The position numbers and the translations under genes are program-made. The notes beneath the pieces are model-generated. The model did no database searches. It was given only the letters and a program-made list of their open reading frames with translations, and had not been told where the DNA came from. A stretch of 64,000 nt of DNA from CAZYTX01 sp964650485 (GTDB taxonomy: Bacteria; RBG-13-61-14; DATKZS01): assembly GCA_964650485.1 (NCBI GenBank), contig CAZYTX010000009.1:25751-89750 (forward strand), given 5' to 3'. Of the stretch, positions 1-8,172 are shown piece by piece (within the stretch, counting starts at the first letter, position 1; each line of letters begins with the position of its first letter).

Positions 1-563
1 ATGCCGGCGAACTCGCACCCTATGACCCCGCCCCCCACTATAAGGAGGCTTTCGGGCAGGGCCTGCCACTGGAGGGCCCCTTCCGGCGAGAACACCCTTT
101 GCTCGTCCTCGTCAACAACGGGGACACCTGCGGGGGCCGAGCCGGTGGCCAGCACCACGTGCTTGCACCACACCTCTTCGATGCCCTGCTCCGCGGTTAC
201 TTCCACCTTGCCGGGTCCTGCCAGCTTGCCGCGTCCTTTAATGAGCTTTATCCTCTTGGCTTTCAGGAGAGAGGCAAGCCCTGATACCATGTCCCCGGTC
301 ACCCGGTCGCGGTGCTCCGCTGCCTTTGCAAAGTCCAGCGCCGGCCGGCCGCAGTCCACCCCCACCCCGGACGCGGCCCTTGCCATGGCCAGCACGTCAG
401 CGCAGTGGCGCAGGGCCTTGGTTGGAATGCAGCCCCGGTTCAGGCATGTGCCCCCGGGCTGGTCCATCTCCACCAGGCACACCTCCATCCCGGCCATGGC
501 TGCGCGCACGGCCCCGTGGTAGCCCGCGGGTCCCGAGCCGATTATGCACAGGTCGCACTTCAT
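1..563 (-). CDS. lpdA: Dihydrolipoyl dehydrogenase, N-terminal part (runs off window)
   Basis: Flavoprotein that reoxidises the dihydrolipoyl group of 2-oxoacid dehydrogenase or glycine cleavage complexes with NAD. Translating from the ATG at 563 gives an FAD-binding start (IIGSGPAGY) followed by GGTCLNRGCIPTK, the redox-active CxxxxC disulfide of this family. Around residue 180 is the second dinucleotide motif, GGGVIGCEFAG, for NAD. Only about 187 of an expected ~460 residues are inside the window, so the NAD and interface domains are unseen. It lies 42 bp downstream of epmA on the same strand. A mercuric reductase or other disulfide reductase is less likely but cannot be excluded without the C-terminus. 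Confidence 0.88.
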   Translation of the reverse strand, partial: MKCDLCIIGSGPAGYHGAVRAAMAGMEVCLVEMDQPGGTCLNRGCIPTKALRHCADVLAMARAASGVGVDCGRPALDFAKAAEHRDRVTGDMVSGLASLLKAKRIKLIKGRGKLAGPGKVEVTAEQGIEEVWCKHVVLATGSAPAGVPVVDEDEQRVFSPEGALQWQALPESLLIVGGGVIGCEFAG

Positions 564-605
564 TATCCTGCTACTATTTCACGGGCGCGGGTGGAGATTT
601 GCAAG

Positions 606-1550
606 TCAGCGGGCAAAAGGCAGGGCGGTCACCTGCTCGATGCTCTCCGCTCCCGCGGCGATCATTGCCAGCCTGTCAACGCCCAGTGCCACACCGGCGC
701 ACTCGGGCAGTCCTTTGTTCTCGATGTCCTGCAGGAAAGCCTCGGGCAGGGGAGGCGTCTCTTTTCCCTGCCGCACCCGTATGTCAATGTCCTTTTGCAG
801 GCGGGCCCTGATGGCAACCGGGTCGGTGAGCTCGCTGGCCCCGTTTGCTATCTCCATGCCGAAGGTGTAAAGCTCGAACCTCTCCGCCACCGAGCGCTCA
901 GGCGGTTTCAGTTTTGCCATCTGTGCAAGCTGCGGGGGAAAGTCAACCAGGAACAGGGCCCCCTGCTGCTCCAGCCAGGGGGCGAGCCTGGAAATGAATG
1001 CCTCGTCGTATTGCTGGCGCCAGTCGGCCTCGGTAAGGTCCTGCCATTGGTCCATGCTCACTCCCGCTCGGGACATGGCCTCGACCACGGTCAACCTCGC
1101 AAATGGGGGAGTAAGCTCCCTCTGTATCCCTTTGACCACGGCTTTGCCGCTCGTCACCCGGGCCACCACGCTCTCCACCTCCTGCATGAGCTCCATGTAT
1201 GAGGCCCCGGTTCTGTACCACTCTGCCATGGTGAACTCGGGCCGGTGCATTGGGCCGTGTTCCCCCTGCCTGAACACGGGGCAAATCTGGTAAATGTTTT
1301 CGAGTCCTTTTGATAGGAGCCTTTTCATGGCCAGCTCGGGGGAGGTGTGCAGAAAGAGGCGGCAGCTTTTTATTTCTTGCTCCATCATTGGGATGTATTG
1401 GGTTGAGAAGTGCTCGATTTGCGGGTCAGCAGCGGTTTGCGTTCCCAGGACCGGGGTCACCACTTCTTTGTATCCTTTTAGTTCCAGTCCTGCCCTGAGT
1501 CTTGTCTGTATTTGCAGGCGCGCTAAAAAGAGGTGTTTACAGGCACTCAC
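606..1550 (-). CDS. epmA: EF-P (R)-beta-lysine ligase EpmA (lysyl-tRNA synthetase paralogue)
   Basis: A class II synthetase catalytic core without the anticodon-binding domain, the architecture of EpmA/PoxA/GenX, which activates (R)-beta-lysine and attaches it to elongation factor P. Visible class II motifs are FLHTSPELAMKRLL, then ICPVFRQGEHGPMHRPEFTMAEWYR (motif 2), ELTDPVAIRARL and the C-terminal GVALGVDRLAMIAAG (motif 3). Length (~314 aa) matches the family. A TTG at 1574 would extend it by eight residues; I prefer the GTG at 1550, which has AAAGGA about nine bases upstream. Its start overlaps the end of the ImmA-type gene by 14 bp, so the two are probably translationally coupled. EF-P and the aminomutase EpmB are not in the window. 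Confidence 0.85.
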   Translation of the reverse strand: MSACKHLFLARLQIQTRLRAGLELKGYKEVVTPVLGTQTAADPQIEHFSTQYIPMMEQEIKSCRLFLHTSPELAMKRLLSKGLENIYQICPVFRQGEHGPMHRPEFTMAEWYRTGASYMELMQEVESVVARVTSGKAVVKGIQRELTPPFARLTVVEAMSRAGVSMDQWQDLTEADWRQQYDEAFISRLAPWLEQQGALFLVDFPPQLAQMAKLKPPERSVAERFELYTFGMEIANGASELTDPVAIRARLQKDIDIRVRQGKETPPLPEAFLQDIENKGLPECAGVALGVDRLAMIAAGAESIEQVTALPFAR

Positions 1551-2079
1551 ATTCCCAGGTCCTTTTCTGTTCAAGGTCCGCGAGCCTTGCTTTCATAACC
1601 GGCTTGGATACGCCGAATATCTGCGAGAGTCGCGCGGACTCCCTTTTCAGCCCGGGCTCGGTGAGGGCGCGCAGGTCGCATGCAAACCTGTCCACCACCG
1701 GCATGGGCATGAGCAGTTCCGCGGAGAAGAAGTCGGCCTCCCACTCCCTTGGGTCTCCCGCGGGCTTTTTGTATATGCTGAATGTGGAACTCACCTTGCA
1801 TTGGAACTCCTCGTGTTCGTGCAGGAACCCGTGACCTATCTCGTGGCCGATGGCGAAGCGGTTGGTGCTGGGCTTTGACCTGGACCGGTACCTTACTATC
1901 TTGTACTGGCCTTTTATTATGAGCTCGCCGTTGAAGCCGGCGGGCAGGTCTGCCGGCTGCAGCTCGTAATTTTGGAACGCGGCGCAGAAGTCGAGCAGAG
2001 AAAAAGGCGGGTCCCTGAAACCGACTCTTTTGTGGATAAAGGTTACAAGAGCGATGGTCTCATTTTCTCGGTCCCGCAT
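1537..2079 (-). CDS. ImmA/IrrE-family zinc metallopeptidase
   Basis: A 180-residue protein with the M78/COG2856 metalloprotease signature: GHEIGHGFLHEHEEF (HExxH) about residue 75-90, followed by EWEADFFSAELLMP, whose Glu-Ala-Asp helix supplies the third zinc ligand. Family members such as ImmA and IrrE cleave or inactivate a cognate XRE repressor. Its start codon overlaps the end of the XRE gene by 20 bp, the arrangement expected for a repressor and anti-repressor pair. Its end overlaps epmA. The family and pairing are well supported; the actual target and signal are inference. Confidence 0.85.
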   Translation of the reverse strand: MRDRENETIALVTFIHKRVGFRDPPFSLLDFCAAFQNYELQPADLPAGFNGELIIKGQYKIVRYRSRSKPSTNRFAIGHEIGHGFLHEHEEFQCKVSSTFSIYKKPAGDPREWEADFFSAELLMPMPVVDRFACDLRALTEPGLKRESARLSQIFGVSKPVMKARLADLEQKRTWECECL

Positions 2080-2512
2080 GCTCCGCGAACCTCAGATACC
2101 GGTAGTAATCGAGGATTTTGCGCAGCTGCTTCCGGTCCTTGAAAAGATCCTTCATCATGTCGGCGAACTCGGGCGCCTCGGTGAAGCGGGTGTCCTTGAG
2201 GTATCCTGCGGCCACGTCTACCAGGTCCTCCTTTGACATGTTGCGTGTGGTCTTTGCCGCCACCCTTCTTACCTTGGCTTCCCTGGGCCTTGGTCCCAGG
2301 GTCTGCTCGCCGGTGAGCAGCCACTCGATGCTCCTGCCGGAGAACTCCGCTATCCTGAGCAGAACCTTGGGGGAGGGGATCTCTTTGTCCGCCTCGTAGC
2401 GGCTTATCATGGCTTGCTTGATCCTGAGGATGTCGGCAAACTCCGACTGGGTGAGGTCCCCCCTCAACACGCGCACTCGTTCGCCCAGTGTCTTCGGTTC
2501 TTTCTTTTTCAT
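2060..2512 (-). CDS. XRE-family transcriptional regulator (copy 1)
   Basis: A 150-residue regulator with an N-terminal helix-turn-helix, residues ~9-67 (TQSEFADILRIKQAMISRYE is the core). After a GPRP linker comes a charged helical tail (KEDLVDVAAGYLKDTRF and onward) with no recognised domain. ATG at 2512 is preceded by GGGAAGTG. The first 76 residues share 63 identities with the XRE gene at 20303, but the tails are unrelated. It is followed directly by the ImmA-type peptidase. A promoter with a TGAAAC/GTTTCA palindrome over its -35 lies about 100 bp upstream, suggesting autorepression. Confidence 0.85.
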   Translation of the reverse strand: MKKKEPKTLGERVRVLRGDLTQSEFADILRIKQAMISRYEADKEIPSPKVLLRIAEFSGRSIEWLLTGEQTLGPRPREAKVRRVAAKTTRNMSKEDLVDVAAGYLKDTRFTEAPEFADMMKDLFKDRKQLRKILDYYRYLRFAEHAGPRK

Positions 2513-2621
2513 GTTATCACTTCCCTATTGATCTGTTTTTTCGCCCGTCCCTTGCTTGCGTAGAGCAGGGGCCTGCCTGCCTTGGCGCGGCCTTTAAGTC
2601 CTCCGGCAAACAGCGGAACCC

Positions 2622-2650
2622 ATTTTATCCCAAAATGAAACAGGTTTCAA
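2622..2650 (-). promoter_or_regulatory. Sigma-70-like promoter of the XRE/ImmA/epmA group
   Basis: On the minus strand TTGAAA (2650-2645) and TAAAAT (2627-2622) are separated by exactly 17 bases. Both hexamers match consensus at five of six positions. A start site near 2615 would give a leader of about 100 bases before the XRE ATG. Confidence 0.6.
2636..2649. promoter_or_regulatory. Palindrome over the -35 box, candidate XRE operator
   Basis: TGAAACAGGTTTCA has two perfect 6-base arms around AG and overlaps the -35 hexamer of the promoter at 2622-2650. That position would let a bound XRE dimer block transcription. The binding protein is inferred, not shown. Confidence 0.45.
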
Positions 2651-2757
2651 ACATAGCAACGGCAAAAAAAGGCAAATCAGTTTTGCATAAAAATTTATAC
2701 GACCTTAAACCCGGCAGGCCACAACCATATTTTATGCTTTCTTGTTTACATGTCAAA

Positions 2758-3660
2758 TCAGAGCAAGGCTGTGGAGAAGTACCTCTCCGCCCGGTCCGGG
2801 AGCACGGTTACGATTTTTCTCTGGTTCCCGATCCTCTGCGCCAGCTTCATGGCCGCCCACACGTTGGCTCCCGAGCTGGTTCCGGCGAGCACGCCCTCGG
2901 CCCTGGCCAGCTTCCTGGAGGTCTCGATGGCGTCGTGGTCTGACACGGTTATGACCTCGTCAACCAGCTCCACGTCCAGCACCGCGGGCACGAACCCGTC
3001 GCCGATACCCTGTATCTGGTGCAGGCCGGGCTCATGGCCGAGCAGTGCCGCGGAGTTTTCCGGCTCGACCGCGACCGCGAGAATTGCGGGATCCTTCTCT
3101 TTGAGGAACCTGGCCACCCCCTGGAGGGTTCCACCGCTTCCCACCCCGGCCACGAATGCGTGCACCTCTCCCTGCATCTGCTCCCATATCTCCGCGGCGG
3201 TCCCCTGGTAATGAATCTCGGGGTTGTCCGGGTTTTCGAACTGCTGGGGCACCCATACATCGGGGTCGGCGTCGCGCATCTCGTACACCTTCTTGAGACA
3301 CCCCTCCAGGCTTTCTTCGCAAGGGGTCAATATCATCTCGCCTCCGAGGGCGGATATGATCTTCTTCCTCTCCTCGCTCATGTTCTCCGGCATCACAATC
3401 CTCACCTGGTAGCCCTTGAGCCGGCCTGCAAGGACCATGCCTATGCCGGTATTGCCCGAGCTGGCCTCCACTATCACGCTGCCAGGTTTCAGCTCGCCGC
3501 GCTGCTCCGCCCGCTCTATGAGGAAGCAGGCCACCCTGTCCTTGATGGAACCGCCAGGGTTTAAGAGCTCGAGCTTGGCAAAGACAGGGTAGGGACTCAG
3601 CCTGCCCAGCTTCAAAAGGGGCGTTTTCCCAACGGCATCCAGTATGGATTCGATATACAT
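2758..3660 (-). CDS. cysK: Cysteine synthase (O-acetylserine sulfhydrylase), PLP-dependent
   Basis: Makes cysteine from O-acetylserine and sulfide. The 300-residue fold type II PLP enzyme shows the Schiff-base lysine in LLNPGGSIKDRV, the substrate loop VEASSGNTGIGM, the phosphate-binding loop VGSGGTLQG and the C-terminal GVLAGTSSGAN. I chose ATG 3660 (MYIESILDAVGKTPLL); six extra residues upstream lack any family feature. It is a single-gene unit with its own promoter candidate. A cystathionine beta-synthase-type activity is possible because these paralogues are hard to separate by eye. Confidence 0.9.
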   Translation of the reverse strand: MYIESILDAVGKTPLLKLGRLSPYPVFAKLELLNPGGSIKDRVACFLIERAEQRGELKPGSVIVEASSGNTGIGMVLAGRLKGYQVRIVMPENMSEERKKIISALGGEMILTPCEESLEGCLKKVYEMRDADPDVWVPQQFENPDNPEIHYQGTAAEIWEQMQGEVHAFVAGVGSGGTLQGVARFLKEKDPAILAVAVEPENSAALLGHEPGLHQIQGIGDGFVPAVLDVELVDEVITVSDHDAIETSRKLARAEGVLAGTSSGANVWAAMKLAQRIGNQRKIVTVLPDRAERYFSTALL

Positions 3661-3695
3661 GTGCTGCCGACTCCGCACAGGAGTTAAAATAAAAT

Positions 3696-3724
3696 TCTAT
3701 AGAACATTTTTGCCGGATCGTAAA
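3696..3724 (-). promoter_or_regulatory. Candidate cysK promoter
   Basis: Minus-strand TTTACG (3724-3719) and TATAGA (3701-3696) are 17 bases apart, each matching four of six consensus positions. Transcription would begin near 3689, about 30 bases before the ATG. Confidence 0.4.
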
Positions 3725-3771
3725 ATAAAATGGTCCAACCGGAAAAGCCGGCCTCCCCTTGCTCCTTGCTC

Positions 3772-4551
3772 TCAACTCAGCTTCAGGCCGTCCTCAACGT
3801 AGCGCCTGCCCTTGTTGGTCAGCTTGAAGCGGGCGTTTTTGGACACGTCGAACCGGCTTATGAACCCCGACCTGGTGGCGTGGTTCATGACCTTCTCGAT
3901 GTTGCTGCCCGGGTCCTGTCCAATCTCCCGGTAGCATTTCTTTATCTCCTCGACCTGGAAGTCCGAGCCGTTGCCCTGCTCTTCCATGTAGTAGCCGAAG
4001 ACCATCACCCGGTCGTGGTGGGTCCTGGGCTTTTTTTCTTCCACCACCTGCTTTAGCTCGTCCTCTTTGATCCTGGGTGCCCGCCGCCTCTTTTGGAACT
4101 CAGGCGAGGAAGGGGGCGAGGGCTGTTCCTTTACTTGTTGACCTTGCGGCGACGGAGGCTTTGGCTTCTCCGCCGAAGACTCCCGGCCCTGCCCCTCCGG
4201 GGCCGGAGACCTGGAAGGGGCTTGTCCCGGCCCGGCCTGCTCGGCTCCGGGCCTGGGAGGATTGGGTTTTACCGGCCTCAAGCCCGGGTAGTGGTTGCGC
4301 TTTTCATGCCGGCCGCCGCGGTCATGCCTGTTCCTGTGCGGGCGCCTCTCATCTTCTTCTCTTTGTCTTGCCGGCTCCTGGGGAGCGTGTTGGACAGGCC
4401 TCTCCCTTGAGTCGGCCACTTCCTGTTCGATCCTTTTCATGACCGTCATTATGAAGGGCTCGTACTGTTCCAGTTGAGCCTGCACCAGACCGGGGTCGCC
4501 TGAAAGCGCTATCTCGAACCATTTGCACGAAAACTTGAACTCCATGCTCAA
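3772..4551 (-). CDS. Hypothetical protein with Pro/Arg-rich linker and C-terminal winged-helix-like domain
   Basis: Not recognised as a named family. It has three parts. Residues 1-45 (FKFSCKWFEIALSGDPGLVQAQ onward) form a compact segment like those in which a charge-rich strand is followed by a helix. Residues ~46-165 are low complexity, rich in Pro, Arg, Gln and Glu and probably disordered. Residues ~170-259 are predicted helical with a C-terminal KLTNKGRRYVEDGLKL that looks like the wing of a winged helix. There is no signal peptide or membrane segment. It stands alone between cysK and a divergent radical SAM gene. A nucleic-acid-associated role is plausible but unproven. Confidence 0.6.
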   Translation of the reverse strand: MSMEFKFSCKWFEIALSGDPGLVQAQLEQYEPFIMTVMKRIEQEVADSRERPVQHAPQEPARQREEDERRPHRNRHDRGGRHEKRNHYPGLRPVKPNPPRPGAEQAGPGQAPSRSPAPEGQGRESSAEKPKPPSPQGQQVKEQPSPPSSPEFQKRRRAPRIKEDELKQVVEEKKPRTHHDRVMVFGYYMEEQGNGSDFQVEEIKKCYREIGQDPGSNIEKVMNHATRSGFISRFDVSKNARFKLTNKGRRYVEDGLKLS

Positions 4552-4702
4552 TCCTTTTATTGCTCTCTAAAAACTTACTTTCTTTTGATTCCTTAGATTA
4601 TCATCACTTGCGGGATCGTTCAAAAAAAATCAGTCGGGGATGGTAGCAGCGGCCTGATGTTATATACTTACTTGCGAGGGGAGAGGCAAAATCAGGATAC
4701 TT

Positions 4703-6088
4703 TTGGCAAGGCCCGACTCGCTTATCCAAGTGACGCCGCCGCCTTTGGCTCTGGGGGCCCTTTCATATGCTCTGAAGCACAGGCGTGGTGACGAGACCAT
4801 GATAGTGGACGGCAGGCTGGAGAAGCTCTCCGCCCAGTCCATACTTGCCCGGGCAGCCAGGTTCAACCCGGATGTTATCGGCATAACCTCCATGACCACG
4901 GGCGCTCCCGACGCTGCTCGCCTTATCGAAAGTGTCAAGTCCCGCTGGCCCAGTGTCCCGGTTGTCTACGGCGGGCCTCACGCCACCGGGTGCGGACCGG
5001 GCCTGCTGGAGAATTGCCGCGCGGATTACCTGGTGGTGGGCGAGGGCGAAGACGCTATGGTCGAGCTGCTGGACGCGCTCGAGGGCGGCGCTGATGTTAC
5101 CGGGATAAAGGGCATTGCCAGTCGGGCAGACGGGGAGGTCGTATATGCCGGGGACCGCGCTCCCAGGGTTGACCTGCAGGGGCTGGGCACCGACTGGGAG
5201 GGGATGCACCTGGAAAGATATTTTTTCCTGTGGAGAAGAAACGCCCTGAACACCGTGGCCCGCTCGTCCCTGCGGGTGCAGGTGTCCTTCTCGCGCGGTT
5301 GTCCCTTTGGGTGCGCTTTCTGTCACAACATTTTCGGAAGGCGCTTTCGGGCCTTCCCCGTGGAGGAGAAGCTCTCGGAGATGGCGTGGCTCAAGAAACG
5401 CTACGGAGTAGAAGAGTTCGAGATAATAGACGACACCTTCAACCTGAAGCTTGACCGGGCCAAGACTGTCATGCAGGCGATCATAGACTCGGGGCTGAAC
5501 TCTTCCATCTCCTTTACAAACGGCCTGCGCGCGGACCGCATGGACCGGGAGCTCCTGGACCTCATGACAAAGGCCGGGACCTACAGGATAGACTACGCCA
5601 TCGAGAGCGCCAGCCCCAGGGTCCAGGAGCTCTGCCACAAGAAGCTGGACCTGGAGAGGGCCAGAGAAGTGGTGGACATGACCGCGGAGCGGGGCATAGT
5701 GACGGGGGCTTATTACATGCTGGGCTTTCCAGGAGAGACCGAGGAGGAGATGGAGGGCACGGTCGAGTACGCCCTCTCTTTAAAGAACCACGTGGCCAGC
5801 TTCTTCTACCTAATGCCCTACCCGGGCACGGAGTTCGCCGAGTCATCGCCGGAGACCAGCAGGCTCGCCCGCGAGCACATGTTCGAGGACGCCTCCCGGA
5901 TAAGCATAAACCTCTCAGCGGTGCCCGATGAGACCATGAGCAAGATCAGGAAAAAGGGGTACAGAGGGTTTTACTTCTCGCCGGGCCGGGTGGCAAGAAT
6001 AGTAAAGGATGTGCCCAAGAACGCGAGGCTCCTGGCATCGGCACTGGACGTGGCAAAGCTATCCATCAAGGACGCGGTGAACTATTAG
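4703..6088 (+). CDS. B12-binding-domain radical SAM protein
   Basis: N-terminal cobalamin-binding-type Rossmann region (residues ~1-135, with VVYGGPHAT and VVGEGEDAM) followed by a radical SAM core with the cluster motif CPFGCAFC near residue 203. The 461-residue layout matches the large B12 radical SAM class of methyltransferases and ring-forming enzymes; the substrate cannot be read from the sequence. The only usable start in frame is TTG 4703, yet the expected first beta strand (KIRILLARP) begins upstream at about 4688, and the best Shine-Dalgarno run (GAGGGGAGAGG) sits at 4676-4686. The real start may therefore be a rare codon just upstream. The 3' end overlaps the convergent DUF4416 gene by 23 bp. 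Confidence 0.8.
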   Translation: MARPDSLIQVTPPPLALGALSYALKHRRGDETMIVDGRLEKLSAQSILARAARFNPDVIGITSMTTGAPDAARLIESVKSRWPSVPVVYGGPHATGCGPGLLENCRADYLVVGEGEDAMVELLDALEGGADVTGIKGIASRADGEVVYAGDRAPRVDLQGLGTDWEGMHLERYFFLWRRNALNTVARSSLRVQVSFSRGCPFGCAFCHNIFGRRFRAFPVEEKLSEMAWLKKRYGVEEFEIIDDTFNLKLDRAKTVMQAIIDSGLNSSISFTNGLRADRMDRELLDLMTKAGTYRIDYAIESASPRVQELCHKKLDLERAREVVDMTAERGIVTGAYYMLGFPGETEEEMEGTVEYALSLKNHVASFFYLMPYPGTEFAESSPETSRLAREHMFEDASRISINLSAVPDETMSKIRKKGYRGFYFSPGRVARIVKDVPKNARLLASALDVAKLSIKDAVNY

Positions 6089-6647
6089 ACTGCATTGTAG
6101 GCTGGATTAACAGAGCCGCGTTTGACTCCCGCAGGTCCTTCTTGTACGCCTCCCGGACCAGGTTCATGAATGATATGACCGCGGGGTCCGCGTAGTCAGG
6201 ATAGGTCCAGGGGAGCGGCCGGAATGAACCCGACTCGAAGATGAGGTTCAGGTCCGCGTAGATGCCCCGGCCGAGGTACGGCCGGTGGGGGGCCTGCTTG
6301 CCGGTGGCCAGCACCAGGTTGTCGAGCGAGACCAGGCCCGGGTCCAGGTTCACGCTCCTTTTGCCGTCTGCGGCGAGCTCATCCTCCACCGAGTTGGTGA
6401 AGAGCTTGATCTCGGGGAGCTCTCCCGGGTGCACCAGCCCCTGGAAGGTCATGAACATGCGAAGCAGGGGGGAGCCCATCTCATCGTTGTAATATGATGT
6501 AGTATCGAAGCGCGTCTCCCGGGAGCTGTAATCCGAGGGCCCGAACCTCTGCCAAAGCTTTGCAAGACACTGCTCCAGCGCCCCCCTCTCGTTGTATATG
6601 GCCGAGAGGAAGAGCTTTGCCGGGGCCGGCTCCCTTGGTCTACTCAT
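6066..6647 (-). CDS. DUF4416 family protein
   Basis: A 193-residue protein matching the DUF4416 pattern: KLFLSAIYNERGALEQCLAKL at the start, then DTTSYYNDEMG, IKLFTNSVEDELA, the signature GKRSVNLDPGLVSLDNLVLAT and YLGRGIYADLNL with LPWTYPDYADP near the end. No biochemical function is established for the family. I start at ATG 6647, which overlaps the stop of the upstream Fe-S gene by 4 bp (ATGA) and so indicates coupling. The longer upstream reading is only a shadow of that gene. Confidence 0.8.
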   Translation of the reverse strand: MSRPREPAPAKLFLSAIYNERGALEQCLAKLWQRFGPSDYSSRETRFDTTSYYNDEMGSPLLRMFMTFQGLVHPGELPEIKLFTNSVEDELAADGKRSVNLDPGLVSLDNLVLATGKQAPHRPYLGRGIYADLNLIFESGSFRPLPWTYPDYADPAVISFMNLVREAYKKDLRESNAALLIQPTMQSNSSPRP

Positions 6648-7351
6648 AAGTCCCGGCCGCGCGGTCCTGCACATGCTTTTACGCATAGGCCGCAGATGCG
6701 CTGCCCGATGCCGCGCATCTTCTCGAACTCCTTGTTCTTTGCCGCGCAGGATTCGAGGTCGAAGTCCTCCGGGCCGTGGCGGATGGCCTCCACCGGGCAC
6801 ACGGACACGCAATCGCTGCACCCGCCGCACCCGGACTCTCCCCCCTTGTGCGCCCAGGGGCCGGGCTCGTTCACCTCCGCGTCGGTGAGCACGGTCACCA
6901 GCCGCACCCTTGCCCCGTGCGAGGGGGTCACCAGCAGGTTGTTCCTCCCGTACCAGCCCTGGCCGAGGTGCACGGCCACCATCCTGTGGTCCACGTGGGC
7001 TCGCAGTCGCTCCCAGTCTATTATCTGGCTCGCGGGCACTGGTATGGCCCTGTGTCCGGCCTGTTGCAGCCTGAGGGCCGCGCCCAATGCCACCCTGTCC
7101 ATGAGGAAGTTCACCTGGCTGTAGGCGTGCTTGTAGAGCAGCGTGGGCCGGTCAATGATCCCGGAGAGGGACCCCGCGGGCAGGGGGAAAGCCATGCTCA
7201 ATGCGTGGTCGAGTCCTTCGAGGTCAGCCTCCCTGGCAAGCTCGAACCCGTGTTTTATCTCGGTGATGTTTCCCGCGGCCAGGCACACGGGGGCCTGCTC
7301 ATGGACCCATCTTTCTAATGATTTCCAGTCCCACTGGCGGGTAGAGGCCAT
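6644..7351 (-). CDS. QueG-like 4Fe-4S protein (short epoxyqueuosine-reductase homologue)
   Basis: A 235-residue soluble protein whose C-terminal half has one ferredoxin motif (CGGCSDCVSVCPVEAI) and a second cysteine group (CAAKNKEFEKM, then CGLCVKACAG), together suited to two [4Fe-4S] clusters. The N-terminal half (KYAYSQVNFL-like region and RNNLLVTPSHGARVRLVTVLTD) matches the cobalamin-binding region of QueG-type reductases. True QueG is about 310-380 aa with a C-terminal HEAT region, which is missing here, so I do not assign queuosine synthesis. It lies between an enoyl-CoA hydratase and DUF4416 genes on the same strand. Confidence 0.7.
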   Translation of the reverse strand: MASTRQWDWKSLERWVHEQAPVCLAAGNITEIKHGFELAREADLEGLDHALSMAFPLPAGSLSGIIDRPTLLYKHAYSQVNFLMDRVALGAALRLQQAGHRAIPVPASQIIDWERLRAHVDHRMVAVHLGQGWYGRNNLLVTPSHGARVRLVTVLTDAEVNEPGPWAHKGGESGCGGCSDCVSVCPVEAIRHGPEDFDLESCAAKNKEFEKMRGIGQRICGLCVKACAGPRGRDL

Positions 7352-7361
7352 GGGATATTGT

Positions 7362-8156
7362 CTACTCCCCTTTGAACAGGGGCTTTCGCTTCTCGAAGAA
7401 GGAGGCCACCCCTTCCTGGAAGTCGGAGGTCTTGGCCATGCGCACCTGGGTCTCGCGCTCGTCTCTGGCCTGCTCCTTTGGGGAGCGATCGAGCGCGAGC
7501 CGGAGCAGCCGCTTGGTCTCGCGTACTGCAATGGGCGGGCGGGATGCCAGCTCGGCCGCGAGCTCCATGCTCTTGTCCTCGAGCTCGCTGCTTTTTACCA
7601 CCCTGTTCACCAGCCCCAAAGACAGGGCCTCGGAGGCTTTTATCTCGCGGCCGGTGTAGCAGATGTCCGCGGCTGTCCTTGCCCCGGCCAGCCCGGGCAG
7701 GAGCACGGTTGCAAGGCCGCCCGGTATCAGGCCCAGCCTTATAAAGGACTCGCAGAACACCGCGTCCTCGGATGCAACCGCCAGGTCGCAGGCCATGACC
7801 AGGTTGAATGCCGCGCCGTAGGCCGCTCCGTGCACCGAGGCTATTATGGGCTTTTCAATGTTTAGCACGGTCTCCACCGCGGCGTAAACCTCCGCGGTGA
7901 GCTCGTCCATGTACCTTCCCGGGTCGCCTTCAAAGCTTTCCCGCATCTCACGCAGGTTCCCGCCAGAGCTGAAGGCCCTGCCCGCGCCGCATATGACCGC
8001 CACCCTGGCTGAGCCGTCCTGGTCGAACTGGTTCAATGCCGCGCGCAGCTCGGCCGAGAGCCCGACCCCCAGTGCGTTCAGGTTCTCGGGGTTGTTCAGG
8101 GTGATTACCACCACCGAGTTCTCTTTCATGTCTACGTCAAGATATTTATATGCCAT
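7362..8156 (-). CDS. Enoyl-CoA hydratase/isomerase family protein
   Basis: A crotonase-fold protein of 264 residues acting on acyl-CoA thioesters. Oxyanion-hole segments are visible as GRAFSSGGNLREM and HGAAYGAAFNLVMACD, with CESFIRLGLIPGG carrying the acidic position used for hydration. The C-terminal helix ends in FEKRKPLFKG, typical of the family. Fatty-acid or amino-acid degradation and isomerisation are all possible. No other beta-oxidation gene lies nearby, so the substrate is unknown. It is 10 bp upstream of the QueG-like gene. Confidence 0.82.
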   Translation of the reverse strand: MAYKYLDVDMKENSVVVITLNNPENLNALGVGLSAELRAALNQFDQDGSARVAVICGAGRAFSSGGNLREMRESFEGDPGRYMDELTAEVYAAVETVLNIEKPIIASVHGAAYGAAFNLVMACDLAVASEDAVFCESFIRLGLIPGGLATVLLPGLAGARTAADICYTGREIKASEALSLGLVNRVVKSSELEDKSMELAAELASRPPIAVRETKRLLRLALDRSPKEQARDERETQVRMAKTSDFQEGVASFFEKRKPLFKGE

Positions 8157-8172
8157 GGTATGACCCGGGGGT

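Noticed and set aside
1..522. Open reading on the plus strand at the window start
   Set aside because: The minus strand encodes a clear dihydrolipoyl dehydrogenase; the plus-strand reading has Pro/Ser/Arg-rich composition typical of an antisense shadow.
6644..7351. Naming the Fe-S protein queG because queE is nearby
   Set aside because: It lacks the C-terminal part of QueG and lies in a different transcription unit more than 3 kb away from queE on the opposite strand.
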